Assembly (NCBI RefSeq): GCF_004153195.1
Contig: NZ_SEMC01000019.1
Span: forward strand, 1-46,337
Length of the DNA: 46,337 nt
Source: Sporolactobacillus sp. THM19-2
GTDB taxonomy: Bacteria > Bacillota > Bacilli > Bacillales > Sporolactobacillaceae
Reading direction: 5' to 3'
The translations under genes were made by a program, and so were the position numbers. The notes beneath the pieces were generated by a model. The model was not told where the DNA came from, did not search any database, and saw only the letters and a program-made list of their open reading frames with translations. Shown here one piece after another: positions 25,463 through 36,443 of this stretch (its first letter is position 1; every line of letters starts with the position of its first letter).

Positions 25463-25593
25463 AACAATCTATATCATAAAAGGGGGGAAGCCAAAAGAAC
25501 AACGCATTGCTTTAACAGTTATTATCGTACTGCATCCAGCTGATCATTGGCACAATATGGCATAATTTTGATAAACATCACAGATTTCTCATA

Positions 25594-26289
25594 TCATTTG
25601 AAAACTTCCCACGGGACATGGATATGAATGATTCCGTTTGAATAAGGTGCAACTTCATATTCCTGAAAAACCAGCGTGATGCCATCCCTGTCGAAGTAAA
25701 ACTGCCCCTCTTTTTGATCGATGCCTTTGAAGCTGTCAATAAAGAAATCATATCGACCCGCTTTTTTCAGTTCAATCATTTGATTCTTCACATAATCATT
25801 GACCTGATCAAGCTGCGTCTGATTTGTCACGACATCCCCGAGTTGTAACTGTTCTCCTGTATCCGTTTTGAAATTATAAGTTTTTTCATAATGCATGCCG
25901 TGCGCTCCGCCGGTGTAAGCTTCATCGACAAAAGAAACACTGAGCAGCCGGCCGTCATTGAAGCGCACATAAGGTCTTGTACTGGCATAATACGGTCCCG
26001 GGATACCGGTCAGCTTGTCTTTTTCGTACTGTTTTCGGTATGCCTGATCTTTTCGCCATATGACATCCGCGTGCTCCAGAAAAGTTTTATTAATGCTTTT
26101 TCGAATCGCTTCCTGATCGATTCCGGACGTCACCACAGGATAGAAGATCCCGTTTGACAATTTCTGAATGCTGATCTTCACCGGGTACGGCTGGTCTGCC
26201 GCCACAGCCTGTCCCGCCGGCGGCCACCATCCCATCAGCACAAGTACCATCACTAGTGCCATCATGCTTTTCCCTGTCACACGCTTCAC
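25594..26289 (-). CDS. Secreted DUF4163/DUF3298 (RsiV-like) domain protein
   Basis: This 231-residue exported protein has a signal peptide (KRVTGKSMMALVMVLVLMGWWPPAGQAVAA, cleavage near residue 30), then a DUF4163-like segment and a DUF3298 domain with VDEAYTGGAHGMHYEKTYNFKTDTGEQL and YFDRDGITLVFQEYEVAPYSNGIIHIHVPW. The same domain pair forms the extracellular part of RsiV, which binds lysozyme, but there is no anti-sigma domain or membrane anchor here, so it is a stand-alone wall or secreted member whose ligand is unknown. Start GTG 26289 with AAAGG upstream. A terminator follows. Confidence 0.87.
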   Translation of the reverse strand: MKRVTGKSMMALVMVLVLMGWWPPAGQAVAADQPYPVKISIQKLSNGIFYPVVTSGIDQEAIRKSINKTFLEHADVIWRKDQAYRKQYEKDKLTGIPGPYYASTRPYVRFNDGRLLSVSFVDEAYTGGAHGMHYEKTYNFKTDTGEQLQLGDVVTNQTQLDQVNDYVKNQMIELKKAGRYDFFIDSFKGIDQKEGQFYFDRDGITLVFQEYEVAPYSNGIIHIHVPWEVFK

Positions 26290-26410
26290 CCCAACTAGCC
26301 TTTATGATACCTAGTATGTCCTTATGATCTTACGTTATAAAAAAGGGCAGAGTCATTTATCATTCTTTTTCCAGAACGAAACCGTTAGAATAGAAGATGA
26401 GGTGAATCAG

Positions 26411-26710
26411 ATGATCATTATTCACGCAACCTTTCATGTCAGACAGGAAAACCGTGATCTTTTTCAGACAGAATCAGTCCCGCTGATTACCGGATCCCGG
26501 ATGGAATCAGGAAATATCCGCTATACCCTTTACGAAGATCCCTCAGACAGGAACAGCTTCATCCTGGTTGAAGAATGGAAAGATGAAAAAGCTGTTCAGC
26601 GCCACAGACAGTCTGCACAAGTTACCGCATTTATGGCCAGGGCAGACCTGCTTTTCGATCGTCCGACAGCGATTAGCTGTTATTCAGCCAGAAAACTGCC
26701 TTCTGAATGA
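26411..26710 (+). CDS. Antibiotic-biosynthesis-monooxygenase (ABM) domain protein
   Basis: This 99-residue dimeric ferredoxin-like-fold protein begins MIIIHATFHVRQENRDLFQ and has the ABM landmarks GNIRYTLYEDPSDRNSFILVEEWKDEKAVQRHRQS. Small ABM proteins oxidise quinones or degrade haem; without the haem-ligand pattern a YgiN-like quinol monooxygenase role is more likely. Start ATG 26411, 5-6 nt after GAGGTGA; the longer frame from 26324 lacks a site. It is followed after 9 nt by the broken ykvA-like gene. Confidence 0.85.
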   Translation: MIIIHATFHVRQENRDLFQTESVPLITGSRMESGNIRYTLYEDPSDRNSFILVEEWKDEKAVQRHRQSAQVTAFMARADLLFDRPTAISCYSARKLPSE

Positions 26711-26719
26711 GGTGCGGTC

Positions 26720-27086
26720 ATGTCACAGAAACTTAAAGCGCTCGCCCACTTGTCAAAAGAACGATTGTGGATCCCTTAACGCCTCAAAAGACAGACGGAC
26801 GCCATGGTATGCGAAAGCCTTTGCCTGTGCATCGTTGCCTGCGCGCTCAGTCCGATTGATCCGATTCCGGACTTCATCCCGATTCCCCGCTATCTGGATA
26901 AGTTCATAATCACCCCTTTTGCCCTCATGCTGACTCTGGGATGTATTCCTGAATCCGTCATGACGGACGCAAAAATAAAAACACAGCAACGAAAAAGAAA
27001 TACAGGAACGCCAAAATTCAGAACAGCTGTTTCAGGCTTCTCTGCCTGCACGGATTCTGTACTGGATTTTCTTATACTGGCTTTGA
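26720..27086 (+). pseudogene. YkvA-like (DUF1232) membrane protein gene with frameshifts
   Basis: ATG 26720 begins MSQKLKALAHLSKERLWIP and stops. A neighbouring frame supplies NASKDRRTPWYAKAFA, the original frame resumes with CIVACALSPIDPIPDFIPIPRYLDKFIITPFALMLTLGCIPESVMTDAK, and a third segment ends RILYWIFLYWL at TGA 27084-27086. Together they reconstruct the DUF1232 core (TPWYAKAF ... SPIDLIPDFIP ... LDD) plus the C-terminal membrane helix. At least three indels separate the parts, so it is a pseudogene. AGGTG precedes the start. Confidence 0.85.
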
Positions 27087-27181
27087 TTCTCCGGCCGGAT
27101 GATTTGTGCATTCGGTCGGATCTTCGCCATTTTCACCGGATTATGGCCCGAACTGACCGGAATCCCGATATTTCGGCAAAG

Positions 27182-27958
27182 TCAGTACCCTGCGCCCCCT
27201 TCTCGGGGATCAGGAGACAGTTCAGTCAGTATGTGTTTCAGACGATTCACTTCAATCTGTCCAGGCGCGGAAACCTCGTTCAGACTTCCGAAAGTGACAG
27301 CAGATCCGGTGAGCATTCCGCTGATTCGGGAAACTTTACCCAGGCTGCCCATTGCCATCGTAATAATCGGAATCGTCATCGACCCGCTCGCCTCCAGAGT
27401 TGCCTCCATCAGTGTCAGTACGTCGTCCGGTAAACGGGGCATCACCGCTATTTTCGCTATATCAGCTTTTTCCGCTTCCATTTTTTTCAATTTTGTGACG
27501 AGGGCGTTCCGGGAAGGGGTATGGGAAAAGTCATGTGAACTGATGATCACTTTCCCTCCTGACCGGTGTACCGCATCAATAAGGCGTGCCCGTCCCCTTG
27601 AAGGGCGTGTCTGTTCCAGATCAACAGCATCAGCCAGTTTCCGCTCGATCAGCCTCTCGTACAGCTGAAAATATGCCGGATCACTAAGCGGCTTCTCCCC
27701 GCCTTCGCGTGAACTTCTGAAGGTGGCCAGCAGCGGCTTTTCGCCAAGAACGCCCCGCAACCGTCCGGCTGCATGCAACAGGGATGCAACGGACAGATCC
27801 TTCATGTAGTCGATACGCCATTCGGCAAAGTCGGCCGGACCGGAGGCGATCTGTGCCGCAATATGCTCCGCTGATTCACTGGACGTACCCGTGATCGGTA
27901 CACAGATCTTCGGGATGCCGGAACCGATGGTCAGATTTTTTAACGTAACTGTTTTCAT
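27182..27958 (-). CDS. aroD: Type I 3-dehydroquinate dehydratase
   Basis: This enzyme of 258 residues catalyses the third shikimate-pathway step, 3-dehydroquinate to 3-dehydroshikimate, through a Schiff-base lysine. Visible: PKICVPITG, the substrate-binding PADFAEWRIDY, LLATFRSSREGGEK, the active-site histidine in IISSHDFSHTPS, the Schiff-base lysine in ADIAKIAVMP, and TMAMGSLGKVSRISGMLTGSAVTFG near the C-terminus. ATG 27958 is preceded by GAAGGGTGA. It is transcribed divergently from the transketolase-aroF-aroB operon, bringing four early steps of aromatic biosynthesis together. Confidence 0.95.
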   Translation of the reverse strand: MKTVTLKNLTIGSGIPKICVPITGTSSESAEHIAAQIASGPADFAEWRIDYMKDLSVASLLHAAGRLRGVLGEKPLLATFRSSREGGEKPLSDPAYFQLYERLIERKLADAVDLEQTRPSRGRARLIDAVHRSGGKVIISSHDFSHTPSRNALVTKLKKMEAEKADIAKIAVMPRLPDDVLTLMEATLEASGSMTIPIITMAMGSLGKVSRISGMLTGSAVTFGSLNEVSAPGQIEVNRLKHILTELSPDPREGGAGY

Positions 27959-28108
27959 ATTCACCCTTCTTACGGCTGTTTCTGTTATCGCGAGCGTAGC
28001 ATGCAGCTGACGGACTGTCAATCAGCCTGAAGAGCCCGGCGAGCCCCCTGTTTTCAGATATTGTCCATGATTCTCTGTCAGGATACCTTTCCATTTTTCA
28101 AACTTGTC

Positions 28109-28137
28109 TTGACATTTTTAATATTTACTGCTATCTT
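28109..28137 (+). promoter_or_regulatory. Sigma-A promoter of the aromatic leader/operon
   Basis: TTGACA (28109-28114), 17-nt A+T-rich spacer, TATCTT (28132-28137). Predicted start near 28144, about 25 nt before the leader-peptide ATG. Confidence 0.85.
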
Positions 28138-28167
28138 ATTAACACTAACTGACTGGGAGTTTTGACG

Positions 28168-28230
28168 ATGGTTCAACAATGGTGTTGTTTTCAAATGAAT
28201 CGATACTATTACTTTGGCTGGTTTATTTAG
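28168..28230 (+). CDS. Aromatic-rich leader peptide (20 residues)
   Basis: ATG 28168 lies 8 nt after GGGAG, and the frame ends at TAG 28228-28230. The product is MVQQWCCFQMNRYYYFGWFI: two Trp, three Tyr and three Phe among 20 residues, six of them within residues 13-19 (YYYFGWF). No transport or structural role is suggested. The composition, the promoter just upstream, the mutually exclusive hairpins starting at the base after the stop codon and the downstream shikimate genes all indicate a ribosome-stalling attenuator peptide sensing charged tRNA-Tyr, -Phe and -Trp. No such peptide is familiar to me for this operon. Translation has to be shown. Confidence 0.8.
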   Translation: MVQQWCCFQMNRYYYFGWFI

Positions 28231-28366
28231 GTGTTTGCACCTTGCCCGCAGCAGATGCAAACACTTCCGTTTGCATCTGTGCCGGCCAAAGCTGCTTCGC
28301 ATGCGTCAGAACAAGCCGCACAGATGTTGTCCAGACAGATAAGGACAATAAACTGTGCGGCTTTTC
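28231..28366 (+). promoter_or_regulatory. Attenuator RNA with five mutually exclusive pairing segments
   Basis: Perfect helices: segment 1 GTGTTTGCA (28231-28239) with 2 TGCAAACAC (28256-28264); 2 CAGATGCAAAC (28252-28262) with 3 GTTTGCATCTG (28269-28279); 3 CATCTGTGC (28274-28282) with 4 GCACAGATG (28318-28326); 4 GCCGCACAG (28315-28323) with 5 CTGTGCGGC (28353-28361). Helix 4:5 encloses TTGTCC/GGACAA (28327-28332/28343-28348) and is followed by TTTT, so it is terminator-like. Predicted logic: a ribosome at the stop codon masks segment 1, giving 2:3 and then 4:5 (off); a ribosome stalled at Tyr/Phe/Trp codons leaves 1:2, then 3:4, preventing 4:5 (on). Confidence 0.82.
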
Positions 28367-28387
28367 CCTGTTCAGAGTAAGAAATCG

Positions 28388-28429
28388 AAAAGGGCCCACG
28401 GTTTATTGAAAACCGTGGGCCCTTTTTTC
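28388..28429 (+). terminator. Strong terminator between the attenuator and tkt
   Basis: AGGGCCCACGGTTT (28391-28404) pairs perfectly with AAACCGTGGGCCCT (28410-28423), followed by a T-run to 28427. It stands 55 nt before the tkt start. No complementary antiterminator strand was found upstream, so how transcription passes it is open. Confidence 0.9.
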
Positions 28430-28482
28430 AGTACGTCCGTCGCTGCCGGGATTGACGAGAAACAGAAAGGAGTGAAGCTACA

Positions 28483-30510
28483 ATGAAGTTTGACGAAATT
28501 GACGAAAGTTGTGTGAATGCGATACGTATGCTGAGCTGTGAATGCATTGAACGTGCCGGTTCCGGACATCCGGGACTTCCTCTCGGTGCCGCTCCGATGG
28601 CCTACGTGCTGTGGCGTAATCATTTACGTCTGAATCCGGATGATCCGGACTGGTTTGATCGCGACCGCTTTGTCCTGTCGGCCGGTCATGGCTCAGCCAT
28701 GCTTTACAGTCTGCTGCATTTGTCGGGATTTGATCTAACCATGGATGATTTGAAACATTTCCGCCGGTTCCGCAGCAGAACGCCCGGACACCCGGAACGG
28801 GGAAGTGCGCCCGGAGTTGAGGCAACAACTGGTCCACTGGGCCAGGGCCTTGGAATGGCAACAGGTATGGCTATGGCTGAAGCCCATCTGGCAGCTGTCT
28901 GTCACTCAGGCGAGGAGGTGATCAATCACCGGACATTCGTTCTGTGCGGAGACGGAGATCTGATGGAAGGCGTTTCCTATGAAGCTGCAAGCCTCGCCGG
29001 TCATCTGAAACTGAACAAATTAATGGTCCTGTATGATTCGAACAGCGTCTCACTTGATGGCCGGGCAGACCGATCATTTTCTGAAGATGTACGCGGCCGT
29101 TTTGAAAGCTGCGGCTGGAATTATCTGCGGGTGGAAGACGGCAATGATCTGTCCGCCATCGACGCGGCGATTGAACGCGCAAAACAGCAGAGGAATGGAC
29201 CGACGCTGATAGAAGTCCGGACGGTCATTGGTTTCGGTGCGCCGGGTCAGGGAACAAATCAGGTCCACGGCACCCCGCTCGGAGAAAAGGGATTGGCAGA
29301 ACTTCGCCGCCGGCTGCACTGGGATCATCCTGAATTTACTGTTCCCCGTAACGTTCGGGAACGCTTCAGGCAGTGCATCGGCCAACGGGGAGGGCAGGCT
29401 GAAGCTGAATGGAAGTGCCGGGTGAATCAATGGGCGGCAGGTCATCCGGACAAAGCCGAAAAGTTAACGCAGGCACTGAACCATCAGCTGCCTCCGGACT
29501 GGAAAGAGGGACTCCCGCGCGAGGTGACCGGTTCCGAGTCCGGACGCGTGACCAGCCATCGCATCATTCAGATTCTGGCAGATAAGCTTCCCTTTCTGTG
29601 GGGCGGATCAGCCGATCTCGCCAGTTCGAATAAAACAAATATTGAACGCAGCGATTTGTTCCGTGCGGAGCGCCGTGAGGGACGAAATATTGCCTTCGGT
29701 GTCCGTGAGTTTGCTGAAGCATCGGCGCTGAACGGGATCGCGCTTCACGGCGGCAGCCGGGTATTCGGCGGCACCTTCTTCGTTTTTTCCGATTACATGC
29801 GTGCCGCCATCCGCCTGGCAGCCCTTCAGAAGCTGCCTGTGATCTATATTTTCACCCACGATTCGATTGCCGTTGGAGAAGATGGTCCGACCCATGAACC
29901 GGTGGAACAGCTGATGAGTCTGCGGGCGATGCCCGGTGTGTCGCTCATCCGTCCCGCTGATGCGAATGAGACCGTCGCAGCCTGGGAAGCAGCAATAGAG
30001 ACCTCAGACCGGCCAACGATTCTCGCCCTGTCCCGCCAGAAACTGCCTGTACTGAGCGGAACCGCGGAACAGGCTGAAGAAGGGGTCCGGCACGGCGGTT
30101 ACGTGCTTTCCCCGCAGGAGGGGGCATGGCCCGAGGGGATTCTGATCGCCACCGGATCGGAAGTCCGGCTCGCTATCGGTGCACAAAAGTTGCTGCGCCA
30201 GTCCGGGCATGATGTTTCCGTGGTATCGATGCCCTGTTTCGACCGGTTTGAGAAACAGAGTCAGGCCTATCGTGAATCGGTTCTTCCTTCCACCGTGCGC
30301 CGGCGGATGTCGATTGAAATGGGGGCGACATTCGGCTGGGAACGTTATGTCGGCCTGCAGGGCATCTCCCTTGGCGTCGACACATTCGGCGCCAGCGGAT
30401 CTGCAGAAGATCTGATGAATCATTTCGGTTTTACAGAAAATCATATTGTCACGCTTTACACGCAGGCAGCCGAGAAGCCTGTCAACCTGGTTCATCCGCA
30501 GGTAGGCTGA
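28483..30510 (+). CDS. tkt: Transketolase
   Basis: This thiamine-diphosphate enzyme of 675 residues interconverts sugar phosphates and yields erythrose 4-phosphate, the DAHP-synthase substrate. Motifs: [56 protein letters not shown], the ThDP/metal motif [30 protein letters not shown], the pyrimidine-domain [15 protein letters not shown] and [20 protein letters not shown], and C-terminal [21 protein letters not shown] 28483 follows AAAGGAGTG. As the first gene of an operon with aroF and aroB behind an aromatic attenuator, it is probably a dedicated paralogue feeding the shikimate pathway; whether another tkt exists in the genome is not visible. Confidence 0.93.
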   Translation: MKFDEIDESCVNAIRMLSCECIERAGSGHPGLPLGAAPMAYVLWRNHLRLNPDDPDWFDRDRFVLSAGHGSAMLYSLLHLSGFDLTMDDLKHFRRFRSRTPGHPERGSAPGVEATTGPLGQGLGMATGMAMAEAHLAAVCHSGEEVINHRTFVLCGDGDLMEGVSYEAASLAGHLKLNKLMVLYDSNSVSLDGRADRSFSEDVRGRFESCGWNYLRVEDGNDLSAIDAAIERAKQQRNGPTLIEVRTVIGFGAPGQGTNQVHGTPLGEKGLAELRRRLHWDHPEFTVPRNVRERFRQCIGQRGGQAEAEWKCRVNQWAAGHPDKAEKLTQALNHQLPPDWKEGLPREVTGSESGRVTSHRIIQILADKLPFLWGGSADLASSNKTNIERSDLFRAERREGRNIAFGVREFAEASALNGIALHGGSRVFGGTFFVFSDYMRAAIRLAALQKLPVIYIFTHDSIAVGEDGPTHEPVEQLMSLRAMPGVSLIRPADANETVAAWEAAIETSDRPTILALSRQKLPVLSGTAEQAEEGVRHGGYVLSPQEGAWPEGILIATGSEVRLAIGAQKLLRQSGHDVSVVSMPCFDRFEKQSQAYRESVLPSTVRRRMSIEMGATFGWERYVGLQGISLGVDTFGASGSAEDLMNHFGFTENHIVTLYTQAAEKPVNLVHPQVG

Positions 30511-30565
30511 CCGGCCCCGGCAACGTAAAATTATATCAACCTATACCAAAGTGAGGTCATACAAC

Positions 30566-31563
<998 letters not shown>

Positions 31564-31567
<4 letters not shown>

Positions 31568-32649
31568 CTTTGGAAGTCTCTGTAAATCTGCCAGACAAAA
31601 CCTATAAGGTGCTGATTCACCGCGGCCTGATTCATCACCTGGGAAATCGGCTCAGCCGGATCTGGAGACCCGGGAAGGTCGCTGTCATCAGCGACAGTAC
31701 TGTTGGCCCCCTTTATCAGGATCAGGTCATTCGCCAGCTGCGAACCGCAGGCTTTCCGGCGACCAGTCTCAAGGTACCGGCCGGAGAGTCTTCGAAAAGC
31801 TGGGAGACAGCTGTCACACTCTACCGGGCACTGATCGATCATCATTTTACACGATCAGACGGCATAGTCGCTTTGGGTGGTGGCGTGATCGGTGATCTTG
31901 CCGGTTTTGTCGCCTCAACTTATATGCGCGGCATCGCATTCGTCCAGGTCCCGACATCACTTCTGGCACAGGTCGACAGCAGCGTCGGTGGTAAGACGGC
32001 GGTTAACCTCGATACAGGCAAAAATATAGTGGGCACGTTTTATCAGCCTGATGCCGTCTTTATCGATCCCGACACTCTTGAAACCCTCCCGGATCGTTAC
32101 ATCGCCGAAGGATACGCGGAAATTGTCAAAATGTCTGCCCTGTCAGGCGGTTCATTCTGGGAGACAACCGGACAGATCCATCACCCGGAAGACATTGTTG
32201 CCCGGGCAGAGGTGCTGATTCAGAAAAGTGTCGCTTTTAAAGCCCGTATCGTCATCGCCGACGAGAAGGAATCCGGTCTCCGGCAGATTCTTAATTTTGG
32301 CCACACGATCGGCCATGCGATTGAGCTTCAGGCCAAAGGCACACTGGCTCACGGCGAAGCCATCAGTATCGGTATGGCAAGACTGTCGCAACTGTTCGAG
32401 AACTACGGCCTGACCGAATCCGGTACCTCCCGCAGCCTGATTCAGCGGCTGCAGGAAGTGGGACTGCCGCTTGACTCTTCATTGATTGGCACTTCGGATT
32501 TTTACCATAAAATTATTTCGGACAAAAAGAATCACGGCGGCCGCCTCAATCTTGTCTATTTAAAGAAGCCGGGTGAACCGGCCCTGTATCCTGTGCCGAC
32601 TGACCGGCTCCAATTGTTTTTCTCCGGAAAAAATTCCTTAGAATCTTAA
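31564..32649 (+). CDS. aroB: 3-dehydroquinate synthase
   Basis: This 361-residue NAD- and zinc-dependent enzyme turns DAHP into 3-dehydroquinate. Motifs: VAVISDSTVGPLY, the NAD-binding GIVALGGGVIGDLAGFVASTYMRGI, QVPTSLLAQVDSSVGGKTAVN, EGYAEIVKM, and zinc ligands in LNFGHTIGHAIE and LAHGEAISIGM. ATG 31564 overlaps the aroF stop codon (ATGA). Length is normal. It is the last gene before a terminator, so the operon is leader-tkt-aroF-aroB. Confidence 0.96.
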
Positions 32650-32689
32650 CCGGCAGAACATTGAGAATCCTGAACGCCATATTCAGAAA

Positions 32690-32724
32690 AAAACCTCTTT
32701 TTCATCAGCAGAGAGGTTTTTTTC
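32690..32724 (+). terminator. Terminator of the tkt-aroF-aroB operon
   Basis: AAACCTCT (32691-32698) pairs with AGAGGTTT (32712-32719), flanked by A-run and T7. The 380-nt gap to the next gene also holds repeat-family-3 copy 1. Confidence 0.85.
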
Positions 32725-32921
32725 CTGCCTATCGTCATGTTTATGAGACAGGCTATGGATCATTCCTCTTCCTTTTTCCCGAAAAAAAAAGACTTCCTTT
32801 GTCGCAGATATAGATCAAGGCTTACGAATCCGGGAAAAGAAGAAAGGATGTGAATCGTTCTCTATTAAATGATCGCCTCAGTAACCACGGACAAATAGCC
32901 CACATACAGTAACTGTGTTGT

Positions 32922-33004
32922 GAAGAAAAACTTGCCGACTGGCCGGTCGCAGGCGCCGCCTGAAGTTTCGCTTTTCTGAACCTTTTTTCTACAAAAAGGA
33001 TAAA
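32922..33004 (+). repeat. GGCGCCGCC / TTTTTCTGAA dispersed repeat, copy 1
   Basis: It starts GAAGAAAAACTTGCCG, contains GGCGCCGCCTGAAG and TTTCGCTTTTCTGAACC followed by a T-run and ACAAAAAGGATA. The same order recurs at 37522-37606 (+) and 42222-42311 (-). It lies 25 nt before the MNPG-repeat protein gene. A 20-codon GTG frame just upstream (32850-32912, AGAAAGG before it) is probably fortuitous. Confidence 0.8.
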
Positions 33005-33029
33005 AAAGAATCAGGAGTGATCATCCGTA

Positions 33030-33509
33030 ATGAATTATGACTATCAGAATCCTTATCAGATGGACCAGAATCCGAATGACGTGACTCAGAACCCCTATTA
33101 TAGGAACATGAATCCGGATCCTATGAATCCAGGTTACATGAATCCGGATCCTATGAATCCAAGTCACATGAATCCGGGTCATATGAATCCAAGTCACATG
33201 AATCCGGGTCATATGAATCCGGGTTATATGAATCCAAGTATGAATCCAGGTCAAGTGAATCCGGGTCACATGATGCCCAATCCGAATAGTCATCCTGCAC
33301 ATCTGAAAGATCGGGTCCTCAGTGCCGTTGCCCCTGTTCTCCAGTATGGGATGAAAGAAGCCATGTACACTTCTCATCATCACGCAATGACAGAAGTCGC
33401 CGCAATCACGTATCTCATGGGCATGGGCTACGATCCCCGGATGGCAAGACAGATTGTCGAGTCATGGGAGATCGATGAAGCCTTTTATCCACGTCAGGAA
33501 AATCGTTAA
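33030..33509 (+). CDS. MNPG-repeat, His/Met/Asn/Pro-rich protein of unknown function
   Basis: This 159-residue protein has residues 27-82 as a low-complexity array of 5-residue units MNPG(H/Y) and MNPS(H) or MNPDP, encoded by near-identical 15-nt repeats of the form ATGAATCCxGGTCAT. The C-terminal 65 residues look folded: HLKDRVLSAVAPVLQYGMKEA, a His-rich MYTSHHHAMTEVAA, and ITYLMGMGYDPRMARQIVESWEID. There is no signal peptide. GGAGTGA precedes ATG 33030, and a terminator follows. I do not recognise the family. Composition recalls spore-coat or metal-binding repeat proteins, but no direct evidence supports either. Reading frame and ribosome site make the gene credible. Confidence 0.75.
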   Translation: MNYDYQNPYQMDQNPNDVTQNPYYRNMNPDPMNPGYMNPDPMNPSHMNPGHMNPSHMNPGHMNPGYMNPSMNPGQVNPGHMMPNPNSHPAHLKDRVLSAVAPVLQYGMKEAMYTSHHHAMTEVAAITYLMGMGYDPRMARQIVESWEIDEAFYPRQENR

Positions 33510-33545
33510 ATCTGAACAAAAAGGCATTTCCCCCGTCATATATCA

Positions 33546-33571
33546 GGACACCCGGTGATGGGTGCCCTTTT
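33546..33571 (+). terminator. Terminator after the MNPG-repeat gene
   Basis: GGACACCC (33546-33553) pairs with GGGTGCCC (33560-33567; one A/C mismatch) and is followed by TTTTAA. Confidence 0.7.
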
Positions 33572-33803
33572 AAACATGACGAACCCGCCACATTTTTACC
33601 CCATTCCAAAATGACATGTACCTGTCCGGACGGGTTGTAGAAAGAGTCGGGCAAAGAAGCACGATGAGAAGAGGGGTTCTCCTCTGGGGGCGGGCTGCTT
33701 GCGTAAACGGCCGTCTCTCCACCCAGCTGTTTCGGCGCGATCAACAACCAACTAACCAGACAATGGACAGGATCGTTAGTTGTGAATCCAGTCGTTTGCT
33801 TAA

Positions 33804-33989
33804 TAGGCAGAGATTTTCCGCTTAAATGCAGAATGGAACTCGTATCAGAGTATCATAAGCGGAGATTTTCCGATTAGGCAATGAAAAATCCCCCCTTTTC
33901 ATGTTTTGTTGAGTCAATAGGCAGAATCCCTCCGTCTATTGAAATTCGCATTGATCCTTTTTACTGAGTTAGACGGAATTTTTCCGCCA
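33804..33989 (+). repeat. Four-hairpin GCGGA/TCCG repeat module, copy B
   Basis: Units start at 33804 (TAGGCAGAGATTTTCCGC), 33856 (TAAGCGGAGATTTTCCG), 33916 (AATAGGCAGAATCCCTCCG) and about 33970 (TTAGACGGAATTTTTCCG). Linkers share GCAGAATGGAACTC, GCAATGAAAAATCCCCCC and GAGTCAATAG-type segments with copy A. The surrounding 33572-34284 shows no gene. Confidence 0.85.
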
Positions 33990-34284
33990 AGCGGTTTTGC
34001 GCCTGCTTCGGAGCCGAAACAGCCGGCGCTCAGCACCGTGCTGCCGTGCTTACCTCACCCGAACTGCTGATGTCCTCATTTATTGAGCCACCGGGCAGCA
34101 ATGCCGGGCCATCCTGGGTGAGACCGTAATCCTTAAGTTTTGTCTGCATTAAAAAAAGGGGGCCGATCGTCACTGCTGTTCATAACCATGGATGTGCAGT
34201 CTGCCGGGCACACAGGGGAGCCATTCAGGAAAGAGTTTTGTTGCTGCAGCAGATGCCGGTCTCTTTAACTTCAAAAAAAGGCAC

Positions 34285-34330
34285 GAAAAAAGAGGCCCTC
34301 ATCAGTAGACTAACCTCATGAGAAACCTCT
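34285..34330 (-). terminator. Terminator of groESL
   Basis: On the minus strand AGAGGTTTCTCAT pairs with ATGAGGGCCTCT, followed by TTTTTTCG. It begins 86 nt after the groEL stop. Confidence 0.85.
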
Positions 34331-34415
34331 TATTTCCTTATTAAATCAGTTTACAGCACATAGATGGCAGATTAATATCCGTACTATGCCCGGGTCCCCT
34401 GGGGGTCAGGCATGA

Positions 34416-36065
<1,650 letters not shown>

Positions 36066-36078
36066 TTATTTATCCGTT

Positions 36079-36363
36079 TCATTCAACAACTGCGAGAACG
36101 TCATCCTGACGAACAACAAGATAGGCCTTGCCGTCATATTTGACTTCAGTACCCGCATATTTTGAAAAGATTACTTTGTCTCCTTCTTTCACATCAAGTG
36201 CAATACGTTCGCCCTTGTCGGACACCTTGCCCGCGCCGACTGCGACAACCCGTCCCTCCTGAGGCTTTTCTTTAGCCGAGTCAGGCAGCACGATACCACT
36301 TGCCGTCTTCTCTTCCTTTTCTTGTGGTTCGATGACGATCCGATCACCTAATGGCTTTAACAT
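36079..36363 (-). CDS. groES: 10-kDa co-chaperonin GroES
   Basis: This 94-residue heptameric lid of GroEL has the family start [36 protein letters not shown] (mobile loop around 17-34), then [40 protein letters not shown] precedes ATG 36363. First gene of the groESL operon, 44 nt from the CIRCE element. Confidence 0.98.
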   Translation of the reverse strand: MLKPLGDRIVIEPQEKEEKTASGIVLPDSAKEKPQEGRVVAVGAGKVSDKGERIALDVKEGDKVIFSKYAGTEVKYDGKAYLVVRQDDVLAVVE

Positions 36364-36406
36364 GAAAAAATACCCTCCTTAAAAGGTGTTAAGTGAAATC
36401 CTTTTG

Positions 36407-36433
36407 TTAGCACTCTCTGCTTCTGAGTGCTAA
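36407..36433. promoter_or_regulatory. CIRCE operator (HrcA binding site)
   Basis: TTAGCACTC (36407-36415), 9-nt spacer, GAGTGCTAA (36425-36433): an exact CIRCE consensus. HrcA bound here represses groESL until heat stress. Confidence 0.98.
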
Positions 36434-36443
36434 TCCATCTAAT

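Noticed and set aside
28231-28429. T-box leader upstream of tkt-aroF-aroB
   Set aside because: No GGTGG-ACCGCG T-box core, AG-box or Stem I is present, unlike the tyrS leader in this window.
32850-32912. 20-codon GTG frame before repeat-family-3 copy 1
   Set aside because: A purine-rich site precedes it, but it has no distinctive composition or following structure, so chance is more likely than a gene.
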